From Alphaproteobacteria bacterium (GTDB lineage Bacteria > Pseudomonadota > Alphaproteobacteria > Rhodospirillales > WMHbin7), in assembly GCA_015231795.1 (NCBI GenBank), contig JADGAX010000005.1, positions 126,154 through 190,153 on the forward strand: a stretch of DNA of 64,000 bases, written 5' to 3'. The position numbers and the translations under genes were made by a program. Below are positions 8,514-16,796 of this stretch, one piece after another; position 1 is the first letter of the stretch, and every line of letters starts with the position of its first letter. The notes under the pieces are model-generated. The model saw nothing but the letters and a program-made list of their open reading frames with translations, made no database searches and was not told the DNA's origin.

Positions 8514-9572
8514 ATGGAGTATCCCGAGAAATTCGAGCAAGCCATGTCCTATGCCGGACAGGCGGTGGAGTTGATGAAGTCGCACCAGGTGCCGCCGCAC
8601 CCGGGCAATTTCGCGATCTGGTACACCTATGTTTCGGGCAATTACCCCGACCTTCGTCGCGCCGTCGACATCCTGATCAGCAACAAGATGGATTTCGACG
8701 AGAAGGTGCTGATGGACCTTCGCCAGAAATTCTTCGGCCATGAGAACGAAAGCCAAGCCCTGCACAAGGCGACCCAGCGCATCGAAGTCATGCTGGGCCA
8801 GATGATGGGCGTGCTGGGCAACGCGGTTCAGGGGGCGAACAGTTACGGCGAAACGCTGAAGAGCTTCTCGGACACTTTGCAAGACAAGGACAAGCTGGGC
8901 GACATCCGGGACATGCTGAAGACGGTGATGACCGAAACGCGCTCGATCGCCGAGGCCAATCAGGAGCTTGAGGTCAAGCTGGAGACCTCGTCCAAGGAGA
9001 TCAAGCAGCTGCGCGTCAATCTGGATGAAGTCAAGCGCGAGGCGATGACCGACGCGCTGACCGGCATCGCCAACCGCAAGCTGTTCGACATCGCGCTGCG
9101 CGAATCCGCCATGCAGATCATGGAAACCGGCGAGCCGCTTTGCCTGGCCATGATCGACATCGACTTCTTCAAGAAGTTCAACGACACCTACGGCCATCAG
9201 ATGGGCGATCAAGTGCTGAAGCTGGTGGCCCGCACCCTGGTCGACAGCGTCAAGGGCCAGGACACGGCCGCCCGCTATGGCGGCGAGGAATTCTCGGTCA
9301 TCTTCCCCAAAACCGAATTGAAAAGCGCCCTGGCCGCCGGCGAGAACATCCGCAACAACGTGGCCAACAAACAGGTGACCAACAAGCGCACCGGTCAAAG
9401 CCTGGGCCAGATCACGCTTTCGATCGGCGTGGCGGAATATGTGCTGGGCGAGCCGCTAAGCCAGTTGATCCAACGGGCCGACGAGGCGCTTTACCTGGCC
9501 AAGCGCTCGGGCCGCAACCGGGTGATGAGCCAGACCGATCTGGAACATGCCTCGTTGGAGTTGAAGCCTTAG
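8514..9572 (+). CDS. Soluble diguanylate cyclase (GGDEF)
   Basis: A 352-residue protein with no membrane segment. The N-terminal ~170 residues are helical and end in a coiled coil (ELEVKLETSSKEIKQLRVNL). They begin with FEQAMSYAGQAVELMKSH, a domain often found before GGDEF in Rhodospirillales proteins. The GGDEF domain has LTGIANRKLFD, MIDIDFFKKFNDTYGHQMGD and the active motif RYGGEEF near residue 255. The 236-bp upstream gap holds no other gene that I can see. Start ATG at 8514 follows a GGGGG stretch. Confidence 0.93.
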   Translation: MEYPEKFEQAMSYAGQAVELMKSHQVPPHPGNFAIWYTYVSGNYPDLRRAVDILISNKMDFDEKVLMDLRQKFFGHENESQALHKATQRIEVMLGQMMGVLGNAVQGANSYGETLKSFSDTLQDKDKLGDIRDMLKTVMTETRSIAEANQELEVKLETSSKEIKQLRVNLDEVKREAMTDALTGIANRKLFDIALRESAMQIMETGEPLCLAMIDIDFFKKFNDTYGHQMGDQVLKLVARTLVDSVKGQDTAARYGGEEFSVIFPKTELKSALAAGENIRNNVANKQVTNKRTGQSLGQITLSIGVAEYVLGEPLSQLIQRADEALYLAKRSGRNRVMSQTDLEHASLELKP

Positions 9573-9661
9573 GGGGTGGGGAAAGGGAGTCCATTGCCGT
9601 GACGTTTGCCCCGGCTATGCCCTTGGCATCCATTTGAAACAACCACATTTTTCCGGAGACA

Positions 9662-9692
9662 TTGACAATCAACGCGTCAATTCGCATATAAT
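9662..9692 (+). promoter_or_regulatory. Promoter of the structured small RNA
   Basis: Perfect consensus -35 TTGACA (9662-9667) and -10 TATAAT (9687-9692), with a slightly long 19-bp spacer. The predicted start (about 9699) falls at the very base of the RNA stem that begins at 9702. Confidence 0.75.
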
Positions 9693-9698
9693 GTGCAC

Positions 9699-9782
9699 AT
9701 CTCCTGTGGCCCGAAACTCCTACCTACGGTAGGAGGACCGCCCAAGGCGGTGGCGAGAGCCTAGGGCCACAGGATCCCTTTT
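9699..9782 (+). ncRNA. Candidate structured small RNA next to a DUF3800 gene
   Basis: An 11-bp closing stem (9702-9712 with 9764-9774) encloses two perfect hairpins: 8 bp with a 3-nt loop (9717-9724 with 9728-9735) and 5 bp with a 3-nt loop (9738-9742 with 9746-9750). Unpaired GAAA and GGCGAGAGCCTA-type linkers fill the three-way junction. The GC-rich closing stem is followed by TCCCTTTT, so the RNA could terminate itself. A consensus promoter sits immediately upstream. It is convergent with the DUF3800 gene and ends on that gene's stop codon. Several candidate RNA families are named for lying beside DUF3800 genes; I cannot tell whether this is one of them or new. Confidence 0.7.
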
Positions 9783-10486
9783 CAACTAAGCCTGAAATTC
9801 CAGACCGTGAATCGACGTTTGCCTCGCGGCGAATCGGCATCAAGTGATGTCAGACCGGATTTACTCAATACATGGCTGGCCAAAGCGTTTTTTGCTTCCG
9901 AGGCGCCGGGAAGACTCCCATGTCCATTCTTGATCCATGCAACCGCGCCAAGTAGCACATCATTCAACTGAAGCAGATCGCTTTCCTTCGAGTCTCTGAA
10001 CACCACACGCCGAAAGGGATAATCGGGGCGGGCCAATTTTTTGGCGGCGTTTCTGTTGAGAATCATCCGAAGCTCATCCAGAGATTGCCTCGTCGTTCGT
10101 TTGTCAAGATAGGCGTACAGCCGTTCGGGATAAAGGCGCGCGTGCTTATTGAGCAACTGGAAAACCATTTTCGAAAAGCCGATTTCTCTGTCTCCTTGAT
10201 TGAACCGGCCATGGTCAAGACGGGCCGTGTCAATGACAAGGGCATGGAAATGCATCATATCGGCATCAGACATGGTAAAAAACGAGTCGACCACAGCCCT
10301 GTAGGTCTCGAGCTTGCCCCTGGAAACCTTGGTCCACTTCATCTCTCCATGGGGAAGAGAGGGGAGCCTTGACGCGCGGATGACGTCTACGATCCGCGAA
10401 ACATTCTCCGTTCTGGCGGTGATCGCGCCGAGCACAAGAAATCTGTGCTTCGTCTGGCTGGATTCGTCCGCGTAGATATCTCTCAT
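9782..10486 (-). CDS. DUF3800 protein, RNase H-like fold family
   Basis: A 234-residue protein with the family's hallmarks: an N-terminal acidic strand IYADESSQ, a central YPERLYAYLDKRTTR, and a C-terminal FRDSKESDLLQLNDVLLGAV ('DS..s.glQlaDl..Ga'). Family members are predicted to have an RNase H-like fold, and their activity is not established. The start ATG at 10486 follows the end of the methyltransferase gene by 43 bp. The gene body has lower GC than its neighbours, which suggests acquisition. The adjacent convergent structured RNA makes a two-part RNA-protein unit plausible. Confidence 0.85.
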   Translation of the reverse strand: MRDIYADESSQTKHRFLVLGAITARTENVSRIVDVIRASRLPSLPHGEMKWTKVSRGKLETYRAVVDSFFTMSDADMMHFHALVIDTARLDHGRFNQGDREIGFSKMVFQLLNKHARLYPERLYAYLDKRTTRQSLDELRMILNRNAAKKLARPDYPFRRVVFRDSKESDLLQLNDVLLGAVAWIKNGHGSLPGASEAKNALASHVLSKSGLTSLDADSPRGKRRFTVWNFRLS

Positions 10487-10529
10487 GTTGTGAGAAGGCC
10501 CAGAATTGCGCAATTGAACAGCATCGCAA

Positions 10530-11183
10530 TCATGACGGCATTTCATCCACCTCGTAGACCACCGCCGTGCGCATGTCCTTGTCTTCGATGTCCTTGGTGG
10601 TCGGCACGTCATAGCGCGCCACTTCGCGCAGGCCCGACTTGGGCAGATAGTTGCGCCCCGGATCACCCAGAATGACGCGCACGCCTTGCTTGGACAAATT
10701 CAGCAGCCAAGCGAAGACGCGTTCGGCCATGGGGCGTTCGTAGCAGACGTCGCCCGCCAGAACCACATCCCAGCGATTGGCGCACCCCACCAGATCGTCC
10801 AAGCGAACCGTCACCGCGACGCCGTTGGCCTTGGCGTTGAGATCGATGGCCGCACCCGCGAAGGCGTCGATCTCGGCGGCTTCGACGGACAGAGCGCCCG
10901 CCATGGCGGCGGCCACGCCCGACACGCCGGAACCGGCGGCGAAATCCAGCACGCGCAGGCCGCGACAAGAATCCGGATGGTCCAAAAGATAGCGCGCCAC
11001 CGCCTGCCCGCCCACCCAGGCGAAGGCCCAATAGGGCGGCGGCAAGCCTTCCTTTTCAAGCGTGGCTTCGGTGGCTTCCCAAAGCGGCGTCACTTGGCTG
11101 GCCAGATGCAGTTTCATCTCTGGCAGCAAGGGCGTTGGCGACAATTGCGTATTGGCCAGGACGAAGGCTTTGGGATCGCTCAA
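10530..11183 (-). CDS. SAM-dependent methyltransferase, ETFB-lysine-methyltransferase-like
   Basis: A 217-residue class I methyltransferase. Motif I is VLDFAAGSGVSGVAAAMAGA and the acidic strand is VEAAEIDAFA. WAFAWVGGQAVARYLLDHP before motif I and ILGDPGRNYLP after it are hallmarks of the group that methylates lysines on electron-transfer flavoprotein beta. The substrate here is inferred from those motifs. It overlaps ubiA by 4 bp (ATGA), so both are made from one transcript. Confidence 0.85.
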   Translation of the reverse strand: MSDPKAFVLANTQLSPTPLLPEMKLHLASQVTPLWEATEATLEKEGLPPPYWAFAWVGGQAVARYLLDHPDSCRGLRVLDFAAGSGVSGVAAAMAGALSVEAAEIDAFAGAAIDLNAKANGVAVTVRLDDLVGCANRWDVVLAGDVCYERPMAERVFAWLLNLSKQGVRVILGDPGRNYLPKSGLREVARYDVPTTKDIEDKDMRTAVVYEVDEMPS

Positions 11184-12109
11184 GCCAGAACCTTCCCGGC
11201 CACTATGCCCGCCAGCACCAGCCAGCCGAAATAGCGGTTCGATTTGAACTTGGACAAACAGTCGGCGGAATCGTCGCTTTCAAGATCGCTGACCTGCCAC
11301 AAACTTTGCAGCCAAGCCGCCGCCAAGAACAGATAGAAGGGCCAAGCCAGTTGCGCCAGCCAGCCAGCGCAGCCGATCAGCGCCACGGCCAGGGCGAAGA
11401 AAAGCAAGAGCCAGGGCTTGGTGTTGGCGCCCAGGCGCAGCGCGGTGGATTTCACGCCGATCAGCGCATCGTCTTCCTTGTCTTGATGGGCGTAGATGGT
11501 GTCGTAACCCAGGGTCCAGAACAGGCCCGCCGCATACAAGATCAGTGCTGGCCAAGCCAACAAGCCGCTGGCGGCGGCAAAGCCCAGCAGCGCCCCCCAA
11601 TTGAAGGTCAGGCCCAGCCAGGCCTGCGGCCAATAGGTGATGCGCTTCATGTAGGGATAGGGAAAAACCAGCAGCAGCGAGGCCGCCCCCACCAGAATGG
11701 CGAACAGGTTGAATTGCAGCAAGATCACCAGCCCGACGGCTAGTTCGAGAACCAGGAACAGCAGCGCCTGATTGGGCGTGACGGCGCCCGACGGAATGGG
11801 GCGTGTGCGCGTGCGTTCGACCAGACCGTCGAAGTCGCGATCCGCCCAATCGTTGAAGGTGCAGCCAGCACCCCGCATGACCATGGCGCCCAGGCCGAAC
11901 AGAATGATCAGCTTCAAGTCGGGCCAGCCGTCGGCGGCCAGGGCCACGCCCCACCAACCGGGCAACAGCAACAGCCAGGTGCCGATGGGGCGATCCAGAC
12001 GCATCAGGCGCGCATAGGGGCGAAGACCCGACGGCAAGCGCCGGTCCACCCAGTTTCCCATCGGGATATCGCCCGCCAAACTTCGTTCCATGGCGCTCAT
12101 TCTTCGCAA
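11180..12109 (-). CDS. ubiA: 4-hydroxybenzoate octaprenyltransferase
   Basis: A 309-residue integral membrane prenyltransferase for ubiquinone synthesis: it joins the polyprenyl chain to 4-hydroxybenzoate. The first aspartate-rich motif is FNDWADRDFD (86-94 region), followed by RTRTRPIPSG. The second is GYDTIYAHQDKEDD. Eight or nine hydrophobic segments are visible. The first ~20 residues contain several possible ATG starts (for example MSAMERS), so the exact N-terminus is uncertain. Confidence 0.96.
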   Translation of the reverse strand: MRRMSAMERSLAGDIPMGNWVDRRLPSGLRPYARLMRLDRPIGTWLLLLPGWWGVALAADGWPDLKLIILFGLGAMVMRGAGCTFNDWADRDFDGLVERTRTRPIPSGAVTPNQALLFLVLELAVGLVILLQFNLFAILVGAASLLLVFPYPYMKRITYWPQAWLGLTFNWGALLGFAAASGLLAWPALILYAAGLFWTLGYDTIYAHQDKEDDALIGVKSTALRLGANTKPWLLLFFALAVALIGCAGWLAQLAWPFYLFLAAAWLQSLWQVSDLESDDSADCLSKFKSNRYFGWLVLAGIVAGKVLA

Positions 12110-12136
12110 TCCGGGCTGGGGCGCAAGCTCAATCTG

Positions 12137-13066
12137 CTATTTCCCGGGCACAATCGGCGTGGGGCCGCTGGGCGACAGTTGAGGCAAGGTCAGAGGGCCG
12201 CTGCCGTCGAACTCGATATCCTCGCTGGGCGGCAAGGACGGAACCTGCAAGCCGGTCTTGGGCTTGGCCTGCGTCGAATTCTTGAGGATGACGACAATCG
12301 AGGTCGCCCCGCTGTCGTTCTGCGGATTGCCGGTCAGGCACAGATTGCCCGCCTGCTCCTTGGTCACCGTCACACTGGGCAGAATGGGCACCGCGTATTG
12401 CGAGCGGCTGGCGACGGCGTCGATGGCCACCAGCTCGCCTTCCTTGACCCTGGCCATCGGGCCGAACAGCGCCGTGCGCCTGATCTGGAAAACCAGTCGG
12501 ACATCGCCGGGAATGGGGATGATGCGCTGCAATTGCCCGCCAGCGCCCAGAATGTCGGCTACCGATCCTTGGAAGATGCCGACATCCTTCAAGGGCGTGC
12601 AGGGCGGCGGCGGCGGCGGCAGTTTCTTCTGCGTCTCGGCGAGGATGGCACGCTCCTCGGCGGCGCGCGTTCGCTCGACCGATTTCTTTTCCATGACCGA
12701 AAGCATCTTGCTGCGCAATTCGCGCTCAAGCCGGTTCATCTCGCAAAGCCCATAGGCCTGGTCGGTGGGCGGACATTCGGGCAGCGTCTCGCTGATCGCA
12801 GGACCTGGCTTCGCCCGCTCGATCTTTTTGTCGGCGGTCGATCCCGGCGCGTTCAGCAACAACGGCGGCATGTAGGGATCGCAAAAGAAGCGCACTTTGA
12901 GGCCGTCGAATTCGGTCAGCACGGAATCGTATTTCTGGGTGCCGCAAACTTCGAGGATCTTGTCCTTGGGCACCAGGATTTCCGCCTGTTTGGCTTGCCC
13001 CCACGCCTGGAATGTCGCGAAAGTCAGCGCCAAGCAAAGCGGCAGCGCTTTGGCGAGGTTGCGCAT
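12137..13066 (-). CDS. Secreted hypothetical protein
   Basis: A 309-residue protein with a clear signal peptide (MRNLAKALPLCLALTFATFQ then AWGQA). The mature part is mixed alpha/beta with a proline run (KKLPPPPPPCTPL) around the middle and several cysteines. I do not recognise a family. ATG at 13066 shares one base with the stop of the upstream 574-residue gene (TAATG), so the two are coupled and may work together at the envelope. Confidence 0.7.
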   Translation of the reverse strand: MRNLAKALPLCLALTFATFQAWGQAKQAEILVPKDKILEVCGTQKYDSVLTEFDGLKVRFFCDPYMPPLLLNAPGSTADKKIERAKPGPAISETLPECPPTDQAYGLCEMNRLERELRSKMLSVMEKKSVERTRAAEERAILAETQKKLPPPPPPCTPLKDVGIFQGSVADILGAGGQLQRIIPIPGDVRLVFQIRRTALFGPMARVKEGELVAIDAVASRSQYAVPILPSVTVTKEQAGNLCLTGNPQNDSGATSIVVILKNSTQAKPKTGLQVPSLPPSEDIEFDGSGPLTLPQLSPSGPTPIVPGK

Positions 13067-14790
13067 TATTGTTTGAAGCCCGCCTTGGCAAGCAGCAAAT
13101 GGAACTGCCTGAGCTGATGCTCGGCGTCCTTGGGGTCCGGCACGCCCTCGACGAACTTGGCCACGAAATCGGGCTGGCGCAACAGGGCTTGCGTGCGTTC
13201 GCGGGCGATGGACAGCGCCTTGCCTTCCAGCAGCAGGCCCGAAGCGCAGAACTGCACCAGCCGCTCGGCCCGCGCCTTCAAGGGATCGCTTGCATGATCG
13301 AGCTTTTCGACGATGCCTTCGCGGCGAATGTAATCGGCCAGCAGTTCGTCGATCTTGGCGCACAGCTTGCTTTTGATCGGTTGCGGCAACGCGCTTTCCA
13401 ATATTTCCTTTTGAATCTGCGTGCCGTCGCCCAGGCGATGCGCCTGATTGCCGCGCGGAAAAGTGACTTCCTCAAGCCCCTTCAGTCCCAGGACGGCATT
13501 GCCCAGGCGGTTGACCAGCACGTCGAGATTTTTCTGGCCGAATGAGGTCACGGCCAGATTGGTCAGGAAGCGGATGCGCGCCCGCATTTCGGCGATCAGG
13601 CGCACCATGGCGTCGATGGTTTTCTTCGGCTCGGGCGGCATGTCGGGTTCGGCATAGACGCGCCCCGCGCGGTCCATCAGCGCGTCCAGCATCGGCATTC
13701 CCTCGGGAAAACCGCCCGTGCCGTCGTGCAGCGCCACCACCAGCGCCGCGAAGGCCTGGGCTTCGTCCTCGCCTTCGGGCGACAGACGTCGGCCGGTGGC
13801 CAACTGGCGTTTCACGCGATCATAAAGAACGGCACGGCAGGCGGGCATCACGGTTTTGGAAAACAGCGAATCCAGACGGCCCAGCAGGCCAGGCGGCGGT
13901 CGTCCGGACACTGCCATCTTGCCCGAGGCCAGACGGATGATGGCGACCAACGCCGCCCCCAATCCGGGCTGCGCGCCCAACAGGTCTTGAATGACGCTGG
14001 CGCCATCCAGCACCTCGGCCAGGATTTCATCCAGCACGTCTTGCAGATGTTCCGGCAAGCCGGGCTTTAAAAGATCGAGTATCTTCTCCAGCTTGGCGTC
14101 CCAACTGCGCCCCTGGGCCAGATACAGGCACAGCGACGCCATCAGCATCGACTGGCGCTCGTCTTGCTGGGGCGAAAGCTCTTTGATCTTGCTTTCCAGC
14201 TGTTCCAGGTCCTCGCCGTCGAAGGCGGGCACCCGGTAATCGTCGGACCATTGGCGGGCGCGCGAGATGACCTGATCGACCAGCCGGTACAATTCCTCGC
14301 GGCGCAGCTTGGCGTCCAGGTCGGGCGGCGCGCCCTTGGCCTTCACTTGCAGATTGGCCACCTTGTCGGTGCCGCTGGGCAGCAAAGTGTCGGCCTCTTC
14401 GATGCGCCGCAGGGCGCGGTAATTGTAAAGCAGCTCGGTTGGAGTCAGGAAAACCGTATCCAGGTACTTGCGCAACAAGCGGCCCAGCATGCGCCTGCTT
14501 TCGCGGCCGTAAACATCGTCTAGGGAAGCGCACCAGGGCGCTTCGTCGATATTGACGATGGTGGCGGTGATCGGCCCGCCTTCCTGTTCTTGAAAGAAGA
14601 CCTGTTTTTCCCCTTCAAGGCCGTCCGAGCGCATCCACATGCGCATGACGCGCACGGCGTCGTATTCGCGCTTGGCCTTGATGGCGGCTTGCGCCTCGCG
14701 CGTGGCCGAGGTCTGCGTTTCGCAAACGGTTTGCAAGGTCCAGCGCTTGCCTTGCAGAACCTGCACCTCGAAACTTTCTCTGCCTGCCAT
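13066..14790 (-). CDS. Conserved hypothetical protein, 574 residues, helical
   Basis: A large, mainly helical soluble protein with no signal peptide and no domain I can name. The N-terminal ~60 residues (FEVQVLQGKRWTLQTVCETQ) resemble a small beta domain; the rest consists of helices rich in leucine and charged residues, with LDDVYGRESRRMLGRLLRKY early and ELLADYIRREGIVEKLDHAS late. It is coupled to the secreted protein gene downstream. The nearest gene upstream is holC, also on this strand. Confidence 0.7.
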   Translation of the reverse strand: MAGRESFEVQVLQGKRWTLQTVCETQTSATREAQAAIKAKREYDAVRVMRMWMRSDGLEGEKQVFFQEQEGGPITATIVNIDEAPWCASLDDVYGRESRRMLGRLLRKYLDTVFLTPTELLYNYRALRRIEEADTLLPSGTDKVANLQVKAKGAPPDLDAKLRREELYRLVDQVISRARQWSDDYRVPAFDGEDLEQLESKIKELSPQQDERQSMLMASLCLYLAQGRSWDAKLEKILDLLKPGLPEHLQDVLDEILAEVLDGASVIQDLLGAQPGLGAALVAIIRLASGKMAVSGRPPPGLLGRLDSLFSKTVMPACRAVLYDRVKRQLATGRRLSPEGEDEAQAFAALVVALHDGTGGFPEGMPMLDALMDRAGRVYAEPDMPPEPKKTIDAMVRLIAEMRARIRFLTNLAVTSFGQKNLDVLVNRLGNAVLGLKGLEEVTFPRGNQAHRLGDGTQIQKEILESALPQPIKSKLCAKIDELLADYIRREGIVEKLDHASDPLKARAERLVQFCASGLLLEGKALSIARERTQALLRQPDFVAKFVEGVPDPKDAEHQLRQFHLLLAKAGFKQ

Positions 14791-14846
14791 CCGTTCCCCA
14801 CATTCTTGGTTGCGAGGAGTTTAGCGCGTCAGGTCTTAACCGTCCA

Positions 14847-15302
14847 TTATTGGACCCGTTTCCAACCCGCTTTCTCGTCTTGTTGCCAGTACTCCATCTC
14901 GCAACCGGCCTCCTTGGCCGCCTTGTAGCGTTGGCGGGCCATGGCGACGGCTTCTTCGTCCTGGCCGTCGAACAGATCAAGGCAGCGGGCGTAAGTGGTC
15001 ATACGATCAGATGTCATGCCGTCGACCAGAACCAGCACGTCCGCTCCATTGGGGTTTTCGTCTTGGGCGGTCAGCCAGATTGGCTGGCGTTCGGCTTCGC
15101 CGCTTTTGGCCTGTCCGTGCGGCAGCCAGGAATCGGGATCATGGGTCCACAAGCTGGCATCCAGGGCCGATACGCGCTCGGCGCTGGCGCACAGCACCAC
15201 GCAGCGGTGCCCCGCCGCCAGCACGCGTTCCAGCAATTTAGGCAAGGCCTGATCCAAGGTGCTGCGCGTCAGGTGGTAAAAGCCCGCGCGCACCATCTTC
15301 AA
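14847..15302 (-). CDS. holC: DNA polymerase III chi subunit
   Basis: A 151-residue protein matching HolC: VRAGFYHLTRSTLDQALPKL at the N-terminus, RCVVLCASAERVSALDASLW, then HDPDSWLPHG and PIWLTAQDENPNGADVLVLV. Chi links the clamp loader to SSB. Its start overlaps the pepA stop by 4 bp (ATGA); pepA-holC is a common gene pair in proteobacteria. Confidence 0.95.
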   Translation of the reverse strand: MKMVRAGFYHLTRSTLDQALPKLLERVLAAGHRCVVLCASAERVSALDASLWTHDPDSWLPHGQAKSGEAERQPIWLTAQDENPNGADVLVLVDGMTSDRMTTYARCLDLFDGQDEEAVAMARQRYKAAKEAGCEMEYWQQDEKAGWKRVQ

Positions 15303-16792
15303 CGCTCGTAGTTTTCTTGCAAGAACCGGTCAAGCAGGCGCACGCCGAAGGCGGCGGCCCCCTTGGGCACGGTGGCCAGATCCTTCTTGGCCCAGGCGGT
15401 GCCCGCGATGTCCAGATGCGCCCAAGGCACATTGTTCACAAAGCGCTTCAGGAATTGGGCGGCGGTGATGCTGCCCGCCTTGCCGTCGCCGATATTCTTC
15501 ATGTCGGCGATGTCCGACTTGATCATCTTGTCGTAGGCCTCGCCCATCGGCAGGCGCCAAAGCGGCTCGCCCACCGACTCGCCCGCCGACGTCAAGCGCT
15601 CGCACAGCTTGTCGTCGTTGGAAAACAGGCCCGCATATTCGGAACCAAGGGCGACCAGAATGGCGCCGGTCAGGGTGGCCAGATCGATCATCGCCGTCGG
15701 CTTGAAGCGGTTCTGGCAGTACCACAGCGCATCGGCCAGCACCAGGCGGCCTTCGGCGTCGGTATTGATCACTTCGATGGTCTGACCCGACATCGAGCGC
15801 ACCACGTCGCCCGGGCGCTGCGCAGTGCCCGACGGCATGTTCTCGACCAAGCCAGCCACGCCCACCACATTGACCCTGGCCTTGCGCCCGGCCAAGGCCT
15901 TCATCAGGCCGTAAACGACGGCGGCGCCCGACATGTCCCACTTCATTTCTTCCATGCCGCCCGCGGGCTTGATGGAGATGCCGCCCGAATCGAAGGTAAC
16001 GCCCTTGCCGACGATGGCGACCGGCGCGGCCTGCTTGTTTCTGGCCCCGGTCCAGCGCATCACCACCAGTTTCGATTCCCGGATGCTGCCCTGCCCCACG
16101 CCCAACAGCGCGTTCATGCCCAGCCGCTTCATCTGGGCCTCGCCCAGAATCTCGACCTTGACGCCCAGGCGGATCAATTCGCGAGCGCGCGCCGCCATGC
16201 TTTCGGGATGGATGATGTTGGCCGGTTCGCTTTGCAACTCGCGGGTCAGACGCACGCCCTCGGCGACGGCATTCAAAGGCAGGAAAGCCTTTTTGGCCCC
16301 GGCGACGTCCAGACATAGCAGCGTGAACAGCTTCAGCTTGGGCTTGTCGTCGGGCTTCTCGGTGGTGAAATAACGATCAAAGCGCCAGGATTTCAGATTG
16401 GCCCCCAGGGCCATGTGGGCCGCCATGCTGGCCTCAATGATCTTGCAGCCGGGAATGGCGTCGACCGCCAGCGCCGCCTCGGCCTCGCCCGAGGCCAGGG
16501 CTTCCGTCGCCGCCTTGGCGCCGAACGCCTCAAGCCGCTTTTCATCGATCTCGGACGCCTTGCCCAAACCGATGGCGATCACGCGGGCCAGCTTCAGGCC
16601 GGGCGGCGCCATCAGGCTCGCCACCTGATCCTTGCGCCCTTCGAAACGGGCGACGTCGAACAGCTTCTTAAGCGCGCCCTTGGTCTTGGCGTCGATGGCC
16701 ATCGCGGTGGGCAGCTTCTTGCGGCCCTCGAGAACGCCCACGATCAGAACGCCTTTTTGCGGCATGGCGGGCTTGGCGAAAACGATCTTCAT
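15299..16792 (-). CDS. pepA: Leucyl (cytosol) aminopeptidase
   Basis: A 497-residue M17 metallopeptidase that removes N-terminal residues from peptides. The catalytic domain carries VGKGVTFDSGGISIKPAGGM (metal-binding lysine and aspartate) and NTDAEGRLVLADAL (metal ligands D and E plus the catalytic arginine). The ATG at 16792 matches the usual N-terminus (MKIVFAKP); a longer frame runs into the flippase gene. It starts 4 bp after the stop of that upstream gene. Confidence 0.97.
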   Translation of the reverse strand: MKIVFAKPAMPQKGVLIVGVLEGRKKLPTAMAIDAKTKGALKKLFDVARFEGRKDQVASLMAPPGLKLARVIAIGLGKASEIDEKRLEAFGAKAATEALASGEAEAALAVDAIPGCKIIEASMAAHMALGANLKSWRFDRYFTTEKPDDKPKLKLFTLLCLDVAGAKKAFLPLNAVAEGVRLTRELQSEPANIIHPESMAARARELIRLGVKVEILGEAQMKRLGMNALLGVGQGSIRESKLVVMRWTGARNKQAAPVAIVGKGVTFDSGGISIKPAGGMEEMKWDMSGAAVVYGLMKALAGRKARVNVVGVAGLVENMPSGTAQRPGDVVRSMSGQTIEVINTDAEGRLVLADALWYCQNRFKPTAMIDLATLTGAILVALGSEYAGLFSNDDKLCERLTSAGESVGEPLWRLPMGEAYDKMIKSDIADMKNIGDGKAGSITAAQFLKRFVNNVPWAHLDIAGTAWAKKDLATVPKGAAAFGVRLLDRFLQENYER

Positions 16793-16796
16793 AATG

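Noticed and set aside
9699-9782. The structured RNA as the end of an IS200/IS605-type element
   Set aside because: No transposase or TnpB gene is near, and the promoter and terminator signals fit a transcribed small RNA better.
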